Assembly: GCF_947072515.1 (NCBI RefSeq)
Contig: NZ_CAMTIG010000033.1
Coordinates: forward strand, 1-40,472
Direction: 5' to 3'
Length of the DNA: 40,472 nt
Source of the DNA: an uncultured Clostridium sp.
Lineage (GTDB): Bacteria; Bacillota; Clostridia; Clostridiales; Clostridiaceae
This document shows positions 24,076 to 33,484 of this stretch, piece after piece. How positions within the stretch are numbered: position 1 is the stretch's first letter; each line of letters begins with the position of its first letter. Both the position numbers and the translations under genes were made by a program. The notes below the pieces were generated by a model. That model saw only the letters and a program-made list of their open reading frames with translations. It was not told the DNA's origin and ran no database searches.

Positions 24076-25971
24076 TTAATTAAATACTATTTTATTTTCC
24101 TCAATTATTTTCATATTTTCTTTTATTCCTAAAAGATATCCAATAACTATTTTAGAATCTATAGTAGAAAATTTATTAAAATCTACATCCTTATTATCTA
24201 TTTCTGATTCCTTTAATTTAGAAATCAATCTAGGTAAAATATTTCTTTCTTCCTCTGTTAATTTATGCGCTTTTAAAAACTTTTCTAATTCATAAACACA
24301 AGCTATAAGCATTACCTTAGCATTACTTCTAGCCATGTAATTCTCATTTAGCATTTTTGCCTCATATTTTAAATCATTTTCAATGATAGTTCTTTCAACT
24401 TGTGAAGCTAAAAGATATGAGTTATTTATATATTCATCTAAATTTTCCTTTACTACAATATCATCTAAATTATCATAAATTTTATGAGCTAATTCCCATG
24501 ATATACTTTCTAAATTTTCATTTGCTTTTCTTACATCACAACGGAATAAATATCTATTAGCTATTAAAGCTATTATTGCTCCAATTAAAATAAATGATAT
24601 TCTCATAATTGCCATGGTAACTGGTGTTACATGTCCTAAATTACCAATTATATTTCCTGTAACTAATGATGCTGAACCAACTGAAGATAAAGTAACTACA
24701 ATCATTTGCGATCTATATGTCTTACAATATACATTTGCATAACCTGCAAGTAATACTAATAACCCTCTAATTGCATCATTTTTAACAACTGAAAATACAA
24801 TCCCCACTACTATAGCTCCTAATATAGTTGCTATGACTCTATCCCTCATCTTTGTTTTAGTTAATTCAAAGAATGGTGTTGTAAGTGATACTACTGTATA
24901 TATTATCCATTTCCCTTGATGTAAATGAAAATATTGCATTATAAAGCAAGCTATTGCAACTTCTATTGCTATTCTCATAGAATATTTAAGCTTTATAGAA
25001 TTCATCCTTATATCCTTTAAAGCAAATATATCTTCTTTTAAATTTCTAATTCCTCTATTTTGATTCTTAGTCTTTTTGCTATATTCTTCTATTGAAGCTT
25101 TTATAAATATAAAACTAGATATAATTCTTATATCTATAAAATTTGTTGTATTTTTATTATCTTCTTGGACTTCTTTTATAAATTTTTCTAAACTTTCTTT
25201 ATCAACTTTTTCTAAATTTAATATAATCTCTAAGAACGCTTTTATCTTATTAAGAGTAATTTTTCCTTCACCCTCATTAGCTTTTAAGATTAATAAGTTT
25301 ATTTTTTCTAATGAAACTAAAAGATTTAAACTTTTTTTACCTTCATCAGAAATATAAAATCCTTTCTCTTTCTTATCATAGATTATATCTTTTAATTTGT
25401 TCGCCATAGAAAAAGCATTTTTATCCACTTCTTCAATATTTCCCTCTTCTTGTATAAGGTCTATCTTTTGAATCAATAATCCAATATAACCCTTCAATAT
25501 ACCTGATGTAGCTTTTTGAATTTTATTTTTATTCACTATAAATTGAGGCAACATAATACTTAATGCTCCCACGATTAAAGCTACTATTCTCAATGGTAAT
25601 TGGTGTCCTGATATTGGATCTGTTAATAAAAATAAATATAATAACGTAAATGGTGTGTACATAGGACTTTTAAGAATATGACAGAACTTCATACTTATAA
25701 TAAAGACAACAATTAAATTTATAGGTATTGCTAAATACATATTAGTTGATGCAATAAATGCCCCTACTCCAATAAGCAAATACATAATAATTAAACTTAC
25801 TGCATTTCTAACTGGTTCACCTGTTAAATCACTTCCTAAGAACATTAATAACCCTGTTATAGACATTACTGCGATTACTGAGTTATTATCCCCAAACACA
25901 CTTTGAAATCCTACTACAAATATTAAAATTACTAAAAATAATCCCGTATTTGTAATTATTGTTTTTTTCAT
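24076..25971 (-). CDS. FUSC-family membrane protein (putative exporter)
   Basis: A 631-residue protein with the FUSC / aromatic-acid-exporter architecture: an N-terminal bundle of about six helices (residues 5-145), a long cytoplasmic helical region, then a second bundle from about residue 335. The signature is GKWIIYTVVSLTTPFFEL with KMRDRVIATILGA. Such proteins are proposed efflux permeases for small organic acids. It shares architecture and motif with the protein at 31436-33325. AAAGGGG precedes the ATG. It is divergent from the MFS efflux gene, so the two may respond to the same toxic compounds. Confidence 0.82.
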   Translation of the reverse strand: MKKTIITNTGLFLVILIFVVGFQSVFGDNNSVIAVMSITGLLMFLGSDLTGEPVRNAVSLIIMYLLIGVGAFIASTNMYLAIPINLIVVFIISMKFCHILKSPMYTPFTLLYLFLLTDPISGHQLPLRIVALIVGALSIMLPQFIVNKNKIQKATSGILKGYIGLLIQKIDLIQEEGNIEEVDKNAFSMANKLKDIIYDKKEKGFYISDEGKKSLNLLVSLEKINLLILKANEGEGKITLNKIKAFLEIILNLEKVDKESLEKFIKEVQEDNKNTTNFIDIRIISSFIFIKASIEEYSKKTKNQNRGIRNLKEDIFALKDIRMNSIKLKYSMRIAIEVAIACFIMQYFHLHQGKWIIYTVVSLTTPFFELTKTKMRDRVIATILGAIVVGIVFSVVKNDAIRGLLVLLAGYANVYCKTYRSQMIVVTLSSVGSASLVTGNIIGNLGHVTPVTMAIMRISFILIGAIIALIANRYLFRCDVRKANENLESISWELAHKIYDNLDDIVVKENLDEYINNSYLLASQVERTIIENDLKYEAKMLNENYMARSNAKVMLIACVYELEKFLKAHKLTEEERNILPRLISKLKESEIDNKDVDFNKFSTIDSKIVIGYLLGIKENMKIIEENKIVFN

Positions 25972-26040
25972 AAAATATATCCCCTTTCTTTAGTATAAAA
26001 AAAGTATATCATAAAAAAGCATATCTCTGCGCAAAACTTT

Positions 26041-26097
26041 TTGTTGACAAAGACTCAAAATAATCCTATAATTTTGTTGACAAGGACTCAAAATAAT
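26041..26097 (+). promoter_or_regulatory. consensus promoter within a duplicated 24-bp motif
   Basis: TTGACA (26044-26049), a 17-base spacer and TATAAT (26067-26072) form a perfect sigma-A promoter for the MFS gene. The 24-base segment 26041-26064, beginning TTGTTGACAA and ending CTCAAAATAAT, recurs with one change at 26074-26097, 33 bp downstream (three turns). The first copy covers the -35; the second covers the transcription start region, an arrangement suited to a repressor. Confidence 0.7.
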
Positions 26098-26116
26098 AAA
26101 CATATGGAGGATATAA

Positions 26117-27334
26117 ATGTTAAAATCATATAATAAATCAAATACAAATAAAAAACCATTAATCTTTGGACTTATTTCTGTATTTCTCTGTGGAATGGGC
26201 TTTAGTATCATCGTTCCTATAATTCCATTTCTAGTGAAACCCTATGTAACCTCTTCAGGTGAACAAGCTATGATGGTTACATTACTTACATCTGTCTATG
26301 CACTTTGTGTATTTTTTGCTGCACCTGGACTTGGGGCATTAAGTGATAAATATGGCCGTCGTCCTATTCTTTTAATATGCCTTTTAGGTTCATCGATTGG
26401 ATATTTAATCTTTGGTATTGGTGGAGCTTTATGGATGCTATTTCTTGGAAGAATTATAGACGGTATCACCGGTGGAAATATTACTACTATATTTGCATAT
26501 TTTTCTGATATTACTACTGAGGAAAATCGAACTAAATATTTTGGATGGATAAGTGCCATTGTTGGAATAGGTACAATTTTAGGACCTATCTTAGGAGGAT
26601 TACTTTCTAAATTTGGTTATGCTACACCACTATACTTCGGTGCTACTATCACTTTTTTTAACCTTATTTATGGTTTATTCTATATGCCAGAAAGTTTAGA
26701 TAAAACTAATAGATTAGAAAGCATCACTCTTATAAAATTAAATCCTTTTTCTCAGCTTTTAAATATACTTTCCATTAAAAATCTAAAGAGAATTCTTATT
26801 TCAGCATTTTTACTTTGGATACCTAGTGGATCTTTTCAAGCACTTTTTTCGCAATTTACAATGAATACTTTTAATTGGGGTCCAGTATTAATTGGACTTA
26901 TGCTTTCAATCTTAGGACTACAAGATATTATTTCTCAAAGTCTTATAATGCCAAGACTCTTAATAAAATTAACTGATTCGCAAATAACACTTTTAGGAAT
27001 GATTTCAGAAATTATTGGATATGGACTTATCTTTATATCTGCTTTATTTTCCTCTTATCCATTTTTCATAATTGGAATGTTTGCATATGGATTTGGTGAT
27101 TCAATCTTTGGTCCTTCTTTTACTGGAATTCTTTCTAAGTCTGTTGATTCCAGTGAACAAGGAAGAGTTCATGGTGGTAGTCAAGCTCTTCAATCTCTTT
27201 CAAGGGTAATTGGACCTATCATTGGTGGACAACTTTATTTATTCTTTGGACATTCATCTCCATTCTTTATGAGTGTAGTACTAATTATAATTGCAATACC
27301 AATTCTTTGTAGAGGTTCACACATACGTAAATAA
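26117..27334 (+). CDS. MFS efflux transporter (DHA1/TetA-like)
   Basis: A 405-residue, 12-helix major facilitator. The cytoplasmic loop 2-3 motif GALSDKYGRRPILL, the loop between helices 4 and 5 (GRIIDGITGGNITTIFAYFSD) and GTILGPILGGLLSKFG place it with drug:proton antiporters of the TetA/DHA1 type. GGAGG lies before the ATG. The promoter is consensus and carries a duplicated motif likely to be a repressor site, so expression is probably strong when derepressed. The substrate cannot be read from the sequence; tetracycline resistance is not implied. Confidence 0.9.
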   Translation: MLKSYNKSNTNKKPLIFGLISVFLCGMGFSIIVPIIPFLVKPYVTSSGEQAMMVTLLTSVYALCVFFAAPGLGALSDKYGRRPILLICLLGSSIGYLIFGIGGALWMLFLGRIIDGITGGNITTIFAYFSDITTEENRTKYFGWISAIVGIGTILGPILGGLLSKFGYATPLYFGATITFFNLIYGLFYMPESLDKTNRLESITLIKLNPFSQLLNILSIKNLKRILISAFLLWIPSGSFQALFSQFTMNTFNWGPVLIGLMLSILGLQDIISQSLIMPRLLIKLTDSQITLLGMISEIIGYGLIFISALFSSYPFFIIGMFAYGFGDSIFGPSFTGILSKSVDSSEQGRVHGGSQALQSLSRVIGPIIGGQLYLFFGHSSPFFMSVVLIIIAIPILCRGSHIRK

Positions 27335-27393
27335 ATTATTCATTTATCTATGTTAAAATTTATTAATAATATATTAAAACGAGGTGATTTAAT

Positions 27394-28182
27394 TTGAATA
27401 AATCAAAAATAGAAAAACTAACTTTTTATAGTTCTTCTTTAAAAAAGGAAATGAATATTTCTATTTATTTACCAGAATGCTATAATTTAAAAACTCCTCT
27501 ACCTGTTTTATATTTTTTACATGGTAGAAGTGGTGATGAAAATATAATATTTGATTTAAATGTACAATCTAAAGCTGATATTATGATAAAAAATAAAGAA
27601 ATCTCTCCAATGATTATTGTTTGTCCAAATTTTGAAAATAGTCGTGGTTTAAATTCATCATTAATTTGTAGAAAAACTGTCGACCCATTTGGACGTACTA
27701 TAAATCTTGGAATGTATGAAGATTATTTTATTAAAGATATAATTCCATTCATAGATAAAACCTTCAATACTATACCTAATAGTGATAATCGCTATATTGG
27801 TGGTGCATCTGCTGGTGGATATATTGCTTTACATACAGCTTTTAGACATAAATGTTTATTTTCTAAAATAGGTGGTCATATGCCCGCTTTAGAATTAATT
27901 CTTGAAGATGAAGATAAACTTTATTTTTCTGATTTAGCGACATGGAATGAATATGATCCTTTATATATTGCTAAAGATTTATCTTCAGATTTAAATTTTA
28001 AGATTTATCTTGATGCTGGTAATGAAGATGAAGGTGAGTTTTACAATGGTTGCGCTCATCTTCAAGAAATTTTAAAAGAGAAAAATATTAATTCTCAAAA
28101 TCATATTTTTCTTGGTCATCATAATCTAGAATATATAAATTCAAACTTTGAAAAACATCTTAAATTTTATGGGAATTTATAA
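27394..28182 (+). CDS. esterase, alpha/beta-hydrolase fold (esterase D / PF00756 type)
   Basis: A 262-residue cytoplasmic esterase. An oxyanion-hole strand VLYFLHGRSG is followed by the nucleophile elbow GGASAGGY with S139, a likely acid in YLDAGNEDEGEF and a catalytic His in FLGHHNLEYI. The family hydrolyses acyl esters, thioesters or S-formylglutathione. The start is TTG after GAGGTG, about 6 bases upstream. It is 60 bases past the MFS gene and 32 bases before the radical SAM gene; the three may be one transcript. Substrate unknown. Confidence 0.85.
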   Translation: MNKSKIEKLTFYSSSLKKEMNISIYLPECYNLKTPLPVLYFLHGRSGDENIIFDLNVQSKADIMIKNKEISPMIIVCPNFENSRGLNSSLICRKTVDPFGRTINLGMYEDYFIKDIIPFIDKTFNTIPNSDNRYIGGASAGGYIALHTAFRHKCLFSKIGGHMPALELILEDEDKLYFSDLATWNEYDPLYIAKDLSSDLNFKIYLDAGNEDEGEFYNGCAHLQEILKEKNINSQNHIFLGHHNLEYINSNFEKHLKFYGNL

Positions 28183-28214
28183 ATGATTTTAATACTTATA
28201 TAAAGGAGATACTT

Positions 28215-29084
28215 ATGTTATATGATATGCCATTATACAGACCTCCAAGTGAGGCAAATAGTTTAATAATTCAAGCAACTTTAGGTTGTTCCCACAATAA
28301 TTGCTCATTTTGTAGCATGTATAAAGATAAAAAATTTACTATAAAAAGTTTAAATCAAATAAAAAAAGAAATTTTAGAATTTAGTCAAAGTGCTCCTTAT
28401 GCAACAAGAATTTTTATTGCTGATGGTGATGCCTTAATTATTCCAATGAAAGATTTAAAAGAAATATTAACTTTAATAAATAAATCTTTTAAAAATATTG
28501 AAAGAATAACTATGTATGCTTCTCCTAAATCAATACAATTGAAAACATTAGAAGAGCTTAAAGAATTACATTCCTTAGGTTTAAAAATGGTTTATATGGG
28601 AATTGAATCAGGATCTGATAAAGTATTATTAGACATCCATAAAGGAGCTACAAGACAAGAACTTATTCACGCAGCTTTAAAAATTAAGGAAAGTAATATA
28701 AAATTATCTGCAACTGTTATCGCAGGAATTTCTGGATTAAATTATTCAAGAGAGCACGCAATTGAAACTGGTTCTTTAATAAGTATTATTAAACCAGATT
28801 TCTTAGGTGTACTTTCCCTTATGGTAGAGCGAAACACTGAAATTTATAATAAAGTTAAAGAAGGAACTTTTAAAACACTATCTAATATAGAAATTTTAAA
28901 TGAAATTAAGCTTTTACTTCAAACTATAGATACTGATAAATCTATAGTTTTTAGAAGTAATCATGCTTCGAATTACGTTAGCTTAAAGGGAACTTTACCT
29001 TTAGAAAAATCGAGACTTATTGAAGATATAGATTGGTGTTTAAATAATAATTATTTGAAAAATGAAACTAGTAGAAGACTTTAA
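28215..29084 (+). CDS. radical SAM protein
   Basis: A 289-residue radical SAM enzyme. The iron-sulfur motif is CSHNNCSFC (C25, C30, C33), a CX4CX2C variant, preceded by YRPPSEANSLIIQATLG. The DGDALIIP strand, MVYMGIESGSD (SAM-contacting GxESG) and VIAGISGLNYSREHA complete a partial TIM barrel. No SPASM or other auxiliary cluster domain is present. It belongs to a common Firmicute family of unknown reaction. AAAGGAG precedes the ATG. Its last codons form one arm of a 21-bp terminator with the stop codon in the loop. Confidence 0.88.
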   Translation: MLYDMPLYRPPSEANSLIIQATLGCSHNNCSFCSMYKDKKFTIKSLNQIKKEILEFSQSAPYATRIFIADGDALIIPMKDLKEILTLINKSFKNIERITMYASPKSIQLKTLEELKELHSLGLKMVYMGIESGSDKVLLDIHKGATRQELIHAALKIKESNIKLSATVIAGISGLNYSREHAIETGSLISIIKPDFLGVLSLMVERNTEIYNKVKEGTFKTLSNIEILNEIKLLLQTIDTDKSIVFRSNHASNYVSLKGTLPLEKSRLIEDIDWCLNNNYLKNETSRRL

Positions 29085-29105
29085 TCTTCTACTAGTTTCA
29101 TTTTT
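29058..29105. terminator. terminator hairpin embedded in the radical SAM 3' end
   Basis: A perfect 21-bp stem (29058-29078 with 29085-29105) and a 6-base loop that contains part of the TAA stop (29082-29084). The left arm is coding sequence. T-runs on both exits serve the convergent msrAB gene too. Confidence 0.88.
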
Positions 29106-29123
29106 ACTTTTTAAAAGATTTAT

Positions 29124-30086
29124 TTAATCTAATAAATCTTTATATTTTCCATAGCCTTCTTTATCCATTTTTTCTTTAGGAATAAATTTAAGTGCTGCTG
29201 AGTTGATACAATATCTTAAGCCACCAAGTTCTCTTGGTCCATCCTCAAATACATGACCTAGATGCGAATCTGCAGTCGTACTTCTAACTTCTACTCTATG
29301 CATCCCAAAAGACTTATCTTCTTTATCATAGACAGCTCCTTCTGCTATTGGTTTTGAAAACGCTGGCCATCCACATCCTGAGTTAAATTTGTCTTTAGAT
29401 GTAAAAAGTGGTTTTCCACTAACTATATCTACATAAATACCTTCTTCTTCATTATCATAATATTCATTTTGAAAAGCTGGTTCTGTTCCTTGCTCTTGAG
29501 CTACTTTATACTGAATTGGTGTTAATTTTTCTCTAAGCTCATCTTTTGATAAAGGTGCTCTATAATTATTTTCTTCTATAAATTTTTTTCTTCCTGAACC
29601 TTTATAATACATATAATATCTAAAAGAATTTTTCTTATAATAATCTTGATGCTCCTCTTCAGCTTCATAAAATGGTTTAGCCTCTCTTACTCTGACTGCT
29701 ATTTGTTTATCTCCATATACTTTTTTCTTTTCTAACTCTTCAATGTACTCTTTTGCTAGTTTTTTCTGTTCTTCTGTACAATAAAAAATTGCTGTTTTAT
29801 AACTTTCTCCTCTATCCCCAAACTGACCATCTGGATCTGTTGGATCTATACTTCTAAAGAAAATTTCTAATAATTCTCTATAGCTTATTATTTTTTCATC
29901 ATAAATTATCTCAACTGCTTCTGTATGTCCTGTTGTTTTACTACAAACTTCTTCATATGTTGGATTTTCCACATATCCTCCTGTATATCCTACTGTTATT
30001 TTTATAACTCCTGGAAATTGATCAAAAGGTTTTACCATACACCAAAAACAACCACCTGCAAAAATAGCTTTTGAATATTCTTTCAT
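29124..30086 (-). CDS. msrAB: bifunctional methionine sulfoxide reductase MsrA-MsrB
   Basis: A 320-residue fusion repairing oxidised methionine. The MsrA domain (1-160) has FAGGCFWCM with catalytic C13, GYTGG, and the [13 protein letters not shown] loop. The MsrB domain (about 180-310) has [32 protein letters not shown] and the catalytic Cys in [11 protein letters not shown]. The zinc CxxC pairs of some MsrB proteins are absent. This reduces methionine S- and R-sulfoxides with thioredoxin. It is cytoplasmic: no signal peptide. AAAAGGAG precedes the ATG. Own promoter at 30140-30168. Confidence 0.97.
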   Translation of the reverse strand: MKEYSKAIFAGGCFWCMVKPFDQFPGVIKITVGYTGGYVENPTYEEVCSKTTGHTEAVEIIYDEKIISYRELLEIFFRSIDPTDPDGQFGDRGESYKTAIFYCTEEQKKLAKEYIEELEKKKVYGDKQIAVRVREAKPFYEAEEEHQDYYKKNSFRYYMYYKGSGRKKFIEENNYRAPLSKDELREKLTPIQYKVAQEQGTEPAFQNEYYDNEEEGIYVDIVSGKPLFTSKDKFNSGCGWPAFSKPIAEGAVYDKEDKSFGMHRVEVRSTTADSHLGHVFEDGPRELGGLRYCINSAALKFIPKEKMDKEGYGKYKDLLD

Positions 30087-30139
30087 TTAAAATCACTCCT
30101 TTTTATTTCATAGTAAAACGATATGTTTTATATGAATAT

Positions 30140-30168
30140 ATATTATTCCTATTTTAAAAATTAGTCAA
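30140..30168 (-). promoter_or_regulatory. putative msrAB promoter
   Basis: On the minus strand TTGACT (30163-30168), a 17-base spacer and TAATAT (30140-30145), leaving a leader of about 45 bases before the msrAB ATG. The rest of the 281-base gap up to 30367 holds only AT-rich sequence with no further feature seen. Confidence 0.5.
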
Positions 30169-30367
30169 TAATCATTATCTCTTTATAACTCTTTCTTAAA
30201 ATTATGTCTTTTTTACTTTTATTTTTAATTTCTTATTTAAATATTTCTTCTTTCCTTTAAACTCTTTATTTTTATTTAATTTTTTTTTAATACTAATTAT
30301 ATCTTCTGTTATCTTATTGTTCTTAATTTTAAGATATACTTATAAAAATATAAGGAGGTGCTTATAT

Positions 30368-31354
30368 ATGAAAAAATTTATTTTTACTATCACTTCTGTT
30401 TGTATACTATTTTTTGGAGGAATCTACATTTATAATTCAGTTCAAACAATTACACAAAATAAAGAAATATTGAACTTTTTAAACTCTGTAGCTACTTCAA
30501 ATGAATCACTCTCTTTTCCAAAGATGGATATCCCTTCTACTAATACAAATAGCAATGAAACTTTTTCTTTTGGAACTTCTTCAAATAGTGTCACTAATCA
30601 AGAAATTTCAAATGGGAAAAATAACTATATAGATAACGTTAATCAAAATCAATCTAATAACATTAATAATTCTTCTAAAGCTAATTTACAGTCTGACTCT
30701 ACTAATAACAATTCAAATGGTCAATTATTACTTTCAGAAGGAAATATCAATGTTAATGGTATCAGCTTATTAAATACACTTAAAGGAAATTCTGCTATAG
30801 CTGAAGCTGCTCAAAAAATAACAGCTTCATATTCTACTCCAGTACAAAAAGCAGAAGCTCTCTATGTATGGATTGCGGCAAATATTAATTATAATGATGC
30901 TTATGCAAAAGATATTACAAATGGTAACTTTCCTCCTAACATGGGAACCGCTATTGATACTTTTAATAGTAAACAAGCAGTATGTAGTGGATTTGCTGCC
31001 CTTTATTTTGTAATGGCAAAAGATGTTGGTCTTAATGTTAAATTAGTATCTGGCCAAGGTCTAGGTGATAAATATAATAATACTTGGGGAAGCCATATGT
31101 GGAATGAAGTCTATATAAATAATCAATGGATTCCTATAGATGCAACTTTTGCTAACTCTTATACAGTAGCTATGAAAAAAATTGGTGCTACACCTGAACT
31201 TAAGGGTTACTTATCAAATCAAAATACAATAATAAACAAACTTAATGGATTTAATATGGAAACATATACTGTTCCATCTGCCGATTTCTTTGATCCAGCT
31301 AATTTTTATTCAACTCACAAAGATGCTAAAGTATTAGCTACTTGGATACAATAA
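30368..31354 (+). CDS. membrane-anchored transglutaminase-like protein
   Basis: A 328-residue exported protein: an N-terminal signal-anchor (residues 4-22), a Ser/Asn-rich flexible linker (about 45-120) and a transglutaminase-core domain (140-262). The Cys-His-Asp triad is visible as C206 in SKQAVCSGFAALYF, H243 in GSHMWNEVYI and D258 in WIPIDATF. In bacteria this fold serves as a protease, amidase or cross-linker at the cell surface. The ATG at 30368 follows AAGGAGG; an in-frame upstream start at 30317 has no ribosome binding site. Followed by a strong bidirectional terminator. Confidence 0.88.
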   Translation: MKKFIFTITSVCILFFGGIYIYNSVQTITQNKEILNFLNSVATSNESLSFPKMDIPSTNTNSNETFSFGTSSNSVTNQEISNGKNNYIDNVNQNQSNNINNSSKANLQSDSTNNNSNGQLLLSEGNINVNGISLLNTLKGNSAIAEAAQKITASYSTPVQKAEALYVWIAANINYNDAYAKDITNGNFPPNMGTAIDTFNSKQAVCSGFAALYFVMAKDVGLNVKLVSGQGLGDKYNNTWGSHMWNEVYINNQWIPIDATFANSYTVAMKKIGATPELKGYLSNQNTIINKLNGFNMETYTVPSADFFDPANFYSTHKDAKVLATWIQ

Positions 31355-31366
31355 AATATTTTCCAC

Positions 31367-31410
31367 ATAAACAAAGGACTTTTTCAAATTTGAAAAAATC
31401 CTTTGTTTAT
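31367..31410. terminator. long palindromic bidirectional terminator
   Basis: A 22-base arm (31367-31388) is directly followed by its complement (31389-31410), with one mismatch that is a U-G pair on the minus strand. It sits between the convergent transglutaminase-like and FUSC genes. Confidence 0.85.
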
Positions 31411-31435
31411 AATAAATTTATTTAATATTATAATT

Positions 31436-33325
31436 TTACTCTACAATACTTTTCATAGCTTCAGTAGATTTCTTTAAATTTAATAAATTTAAAAGTACTC
31501 TCTTTTCTTCATCCTCCATATTATAAAAAGTAACTTTTTTCTCATCTTCTGATAAAGAAATAAAATCTTTCACTATATCATTTTCCTTATGTAAACTTAA
31601 TTCTTTTTCTGCTCTCAAGTTTTTAATCAAATAATATGCATCCATTATAAAAATATTCTCAAGCCTTAATATTTCAGTTACTTCTTCTGATTGTAATTGC
31701 GTATTATTAAAGTATAATTTACTACATGTAAACTTCATTATAGCTGCTAACTTCACTATCTCTTTTCCTTTTTCTCTATTTAGCATACTATTACTTTTAA
31801 CAACCTTTTCCATTTTACAAACTAAAATTACTAAATCTTTTTTTAATTCCTCTGTTTTATCTTTTAATCTATACGGAAATACTTTTGAAACTATATACGG
31901 CATCAGTGTTCCTAATAAAACAAAACTTAATCTCTCCAAGCTTAATACATAGTAATCTTTAAATGGATTCCCTAATGCGAAATTAGCCATAGAAAGACTC
32001 ATAAATGTTATGAATATAGCTTTTTTACTATAATCTTTAATTGATAACATACAATATACAGAAATAATTAAAAGCACTATTAATATAGGTTTGTAATGAA
32101 TAAATGTAAATATTAAATCAAATGCTATAACACCTACTATAGTTCCAATAATTCTATCTCTACCTTTTTTATTTATTTGCTCTGAAAATGGAAGAGATAC
32201 AACTGCTATAGTGAATAATAGCCACTTTCCTTCTGGTATATTAAAAAATGTTACTATAAAATATCCAACACTTATCATTAAAGAAGATTTAATTGCAAAG
32301 TTCCATTTTAAAGAACCTATTCTTCCTAAACTTTTCAATTCTTTGCTCTTAAATGTTTTATTATAAAAACTTCTATAAACTCTTTTAAAATTTTCTTTAT
32401 TTCCTAAATAACTTATCTCATTGCTATTTATAGCTTTTAATCCTTCTAATATTTCCTTTGTATCCTCAAAAATGTTATAAATATAATATGCATTTTGACT
32501 TGATATTTTTAATGTGAATTTTTCTAGTTCTTTTAACTTCTCATCAATTTTTCCATTTGATTTACTTATTTCCCCTAAGCAATTAATCAATTCGTCTACA
32601 TATTGAAGAAATTCTCTATTTTCAATCTTCTGTCCATTTAATTTTATAAGAACATTATTTAATCTTTTAATAAATAAAAATATAGCATATCTTCTTTCTA
32701 AATCTATATCTATATTTGTTAATTTGCTAATTGTATTAAGGATTCTATTTTCTAATATTTGTAGTTTATTACTAAGCTCCATATATTTTTCTTTTATATC
32801 TTCATTTTTTAAAAGACCGTTTATCTCAATAGAAACAATATCTATTCCACTTTTTATTTGAGTTATTGTTCCTTTTAAATATTTTTTTCCTACTATTATA
32901 TAGTATAAAAGCATCATTAGAATTCCCGATAAAGCTAATGCCATCAATCTAAATGGAAGCTCTTTAAAGTTTACCGGTATATAAAGCAATAATAAATAAC
33001 TTGTTATAAATCCACTTGCTTTAGATATCTTCGTGTTATATGTAAAATTATAGTATATATATAATGTAACAATAAAAATACTTATAATTCCTAATATTAT
33101 ATTTAAAGATCCTATATATGCCATAACACCTAGCGCTATTTCTAAAACTACAAAATTCAAAATATTTCTTAGTGCATTTACAGTATAATCATCATTAAAT
33201 AGTGTTACTGCTGTTAAAAAAGTAGTCATTCCTATTATTATATTTTCTTTCCCAAATAAAGAGAATATTCCTATTATAATAGAAAACAGAACTATTATAA
33301 CTATATTTTTTTTAAAATTTTTCAT
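31436..33325 (-). CDS. FUSC-family membrane protein, second paralogue
   Basis: A 629-residue FUSC-type permease, same length class and architecture as the protein at 24076-25971: N-terminal helices at about 8-165, a central cytoplasmic helical stretch, then C-terminal helices from about 330. The signature is EGKWLLFTIAVVSLPFSEQI with KGRDRIIGTIVGV. A putative exporter of small organic or lipid-derived compounds. It lies behind the MMPL/coil operon but is separated from it by a 160-base gap with a terminator, so it has its own transcript or depends on read-through. The ATG follows TAGGAG. Confidence 0.82.
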   Translation of the reverse strand: MKNFKKNIVIIVLFSIIIGIFSLFGKENIIIGMTTFLTAVTLFNDDYTVNALRNILNFVVLEIALGVMAYIGSLNIILGIISIFIVTLYIYYNFTYNTKISKASGFITSYLLLLYIPVNFKELPFRLMALALSGILMMLLYYIIVGKKYLKGTITQIKSGIDIVSIEINGLLKNEDIKEKYMELSNKLQILENRILNTISKLTNIDIDLERRYAIFLFIKRLNNVLIKLNGQKIENREFLQYVDELINCLGEISKSNGKIDEKLKELEKFTLKISSQNAYYIYNIFEDTKEILEGLKAINSNEISYLGNKENFKRVYRSFYNKTFKSKELKSLGRIGSLKWNFAIKSSLMISVGYFIVTFFNIPEGKWLLFTIAVVSLPFSEQINKKGRDRIIGTIVGVIAFDLIFTFIHYKPILIVLLIISVYCMLSIKDYSKKAIFITFMSLSMANFALGNPFKDYYVLSLERLSFVLLGTLMPYIVSKVFPYRLKDKTEELKKDLVILVCKMEKVVKSNSMLNREKGKEIVKLAAIMKFTCSKLYFNNTQLQSEEVTEILRLENIFIMDAYYLIKNLRAEKELSLHKENDIVKDFISLSEDEKKVTFYNMEDEEKRVLLNLLNLKKSTEAMKSIVE

Positions 33326-33415
33326 GTTTTTCTCCTATAAATTTAATCAAAATAATTATTCCTTATTATAGCATCTCTTAAGCTTATTTTCCCTATTCAT
33401 CTATAAAAAGTAACG

Positions 33416-33450
33416 AGGATTTAGTAAATATTTAAGAGTTACTAAATCCT
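33416..33450 (-). terminator. terminator of the MMPL/XXXLXXG operon
   Basis: A perfect 12-bp stem AGGATTTAGTAA (33416-33427) with its complement (33439-33450) and an 11-base loop, with a T-run shortly after on the minus strand. It lies between the coil protein gene and FUSC. Confidence 0.65.
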
Positions 33451-33484
33451 TCTCATTTTTAAATTCAATTTAATTTTCTTTTCC

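Noticed and set aside
26041..26097. Duplicated 24-mer as a mini CRISPR or mobile-element end
   Set aside because: Only two copies, a 9-base gap, and a perfect promoter inside; a regulatory site explains it better.
25990..26211. Minus-strand frame across the MFS gene start
   Set aside because: It runs through the promoter repeat and the N-terminus of a clear MFS gene, with no ribosome binding site or domain.
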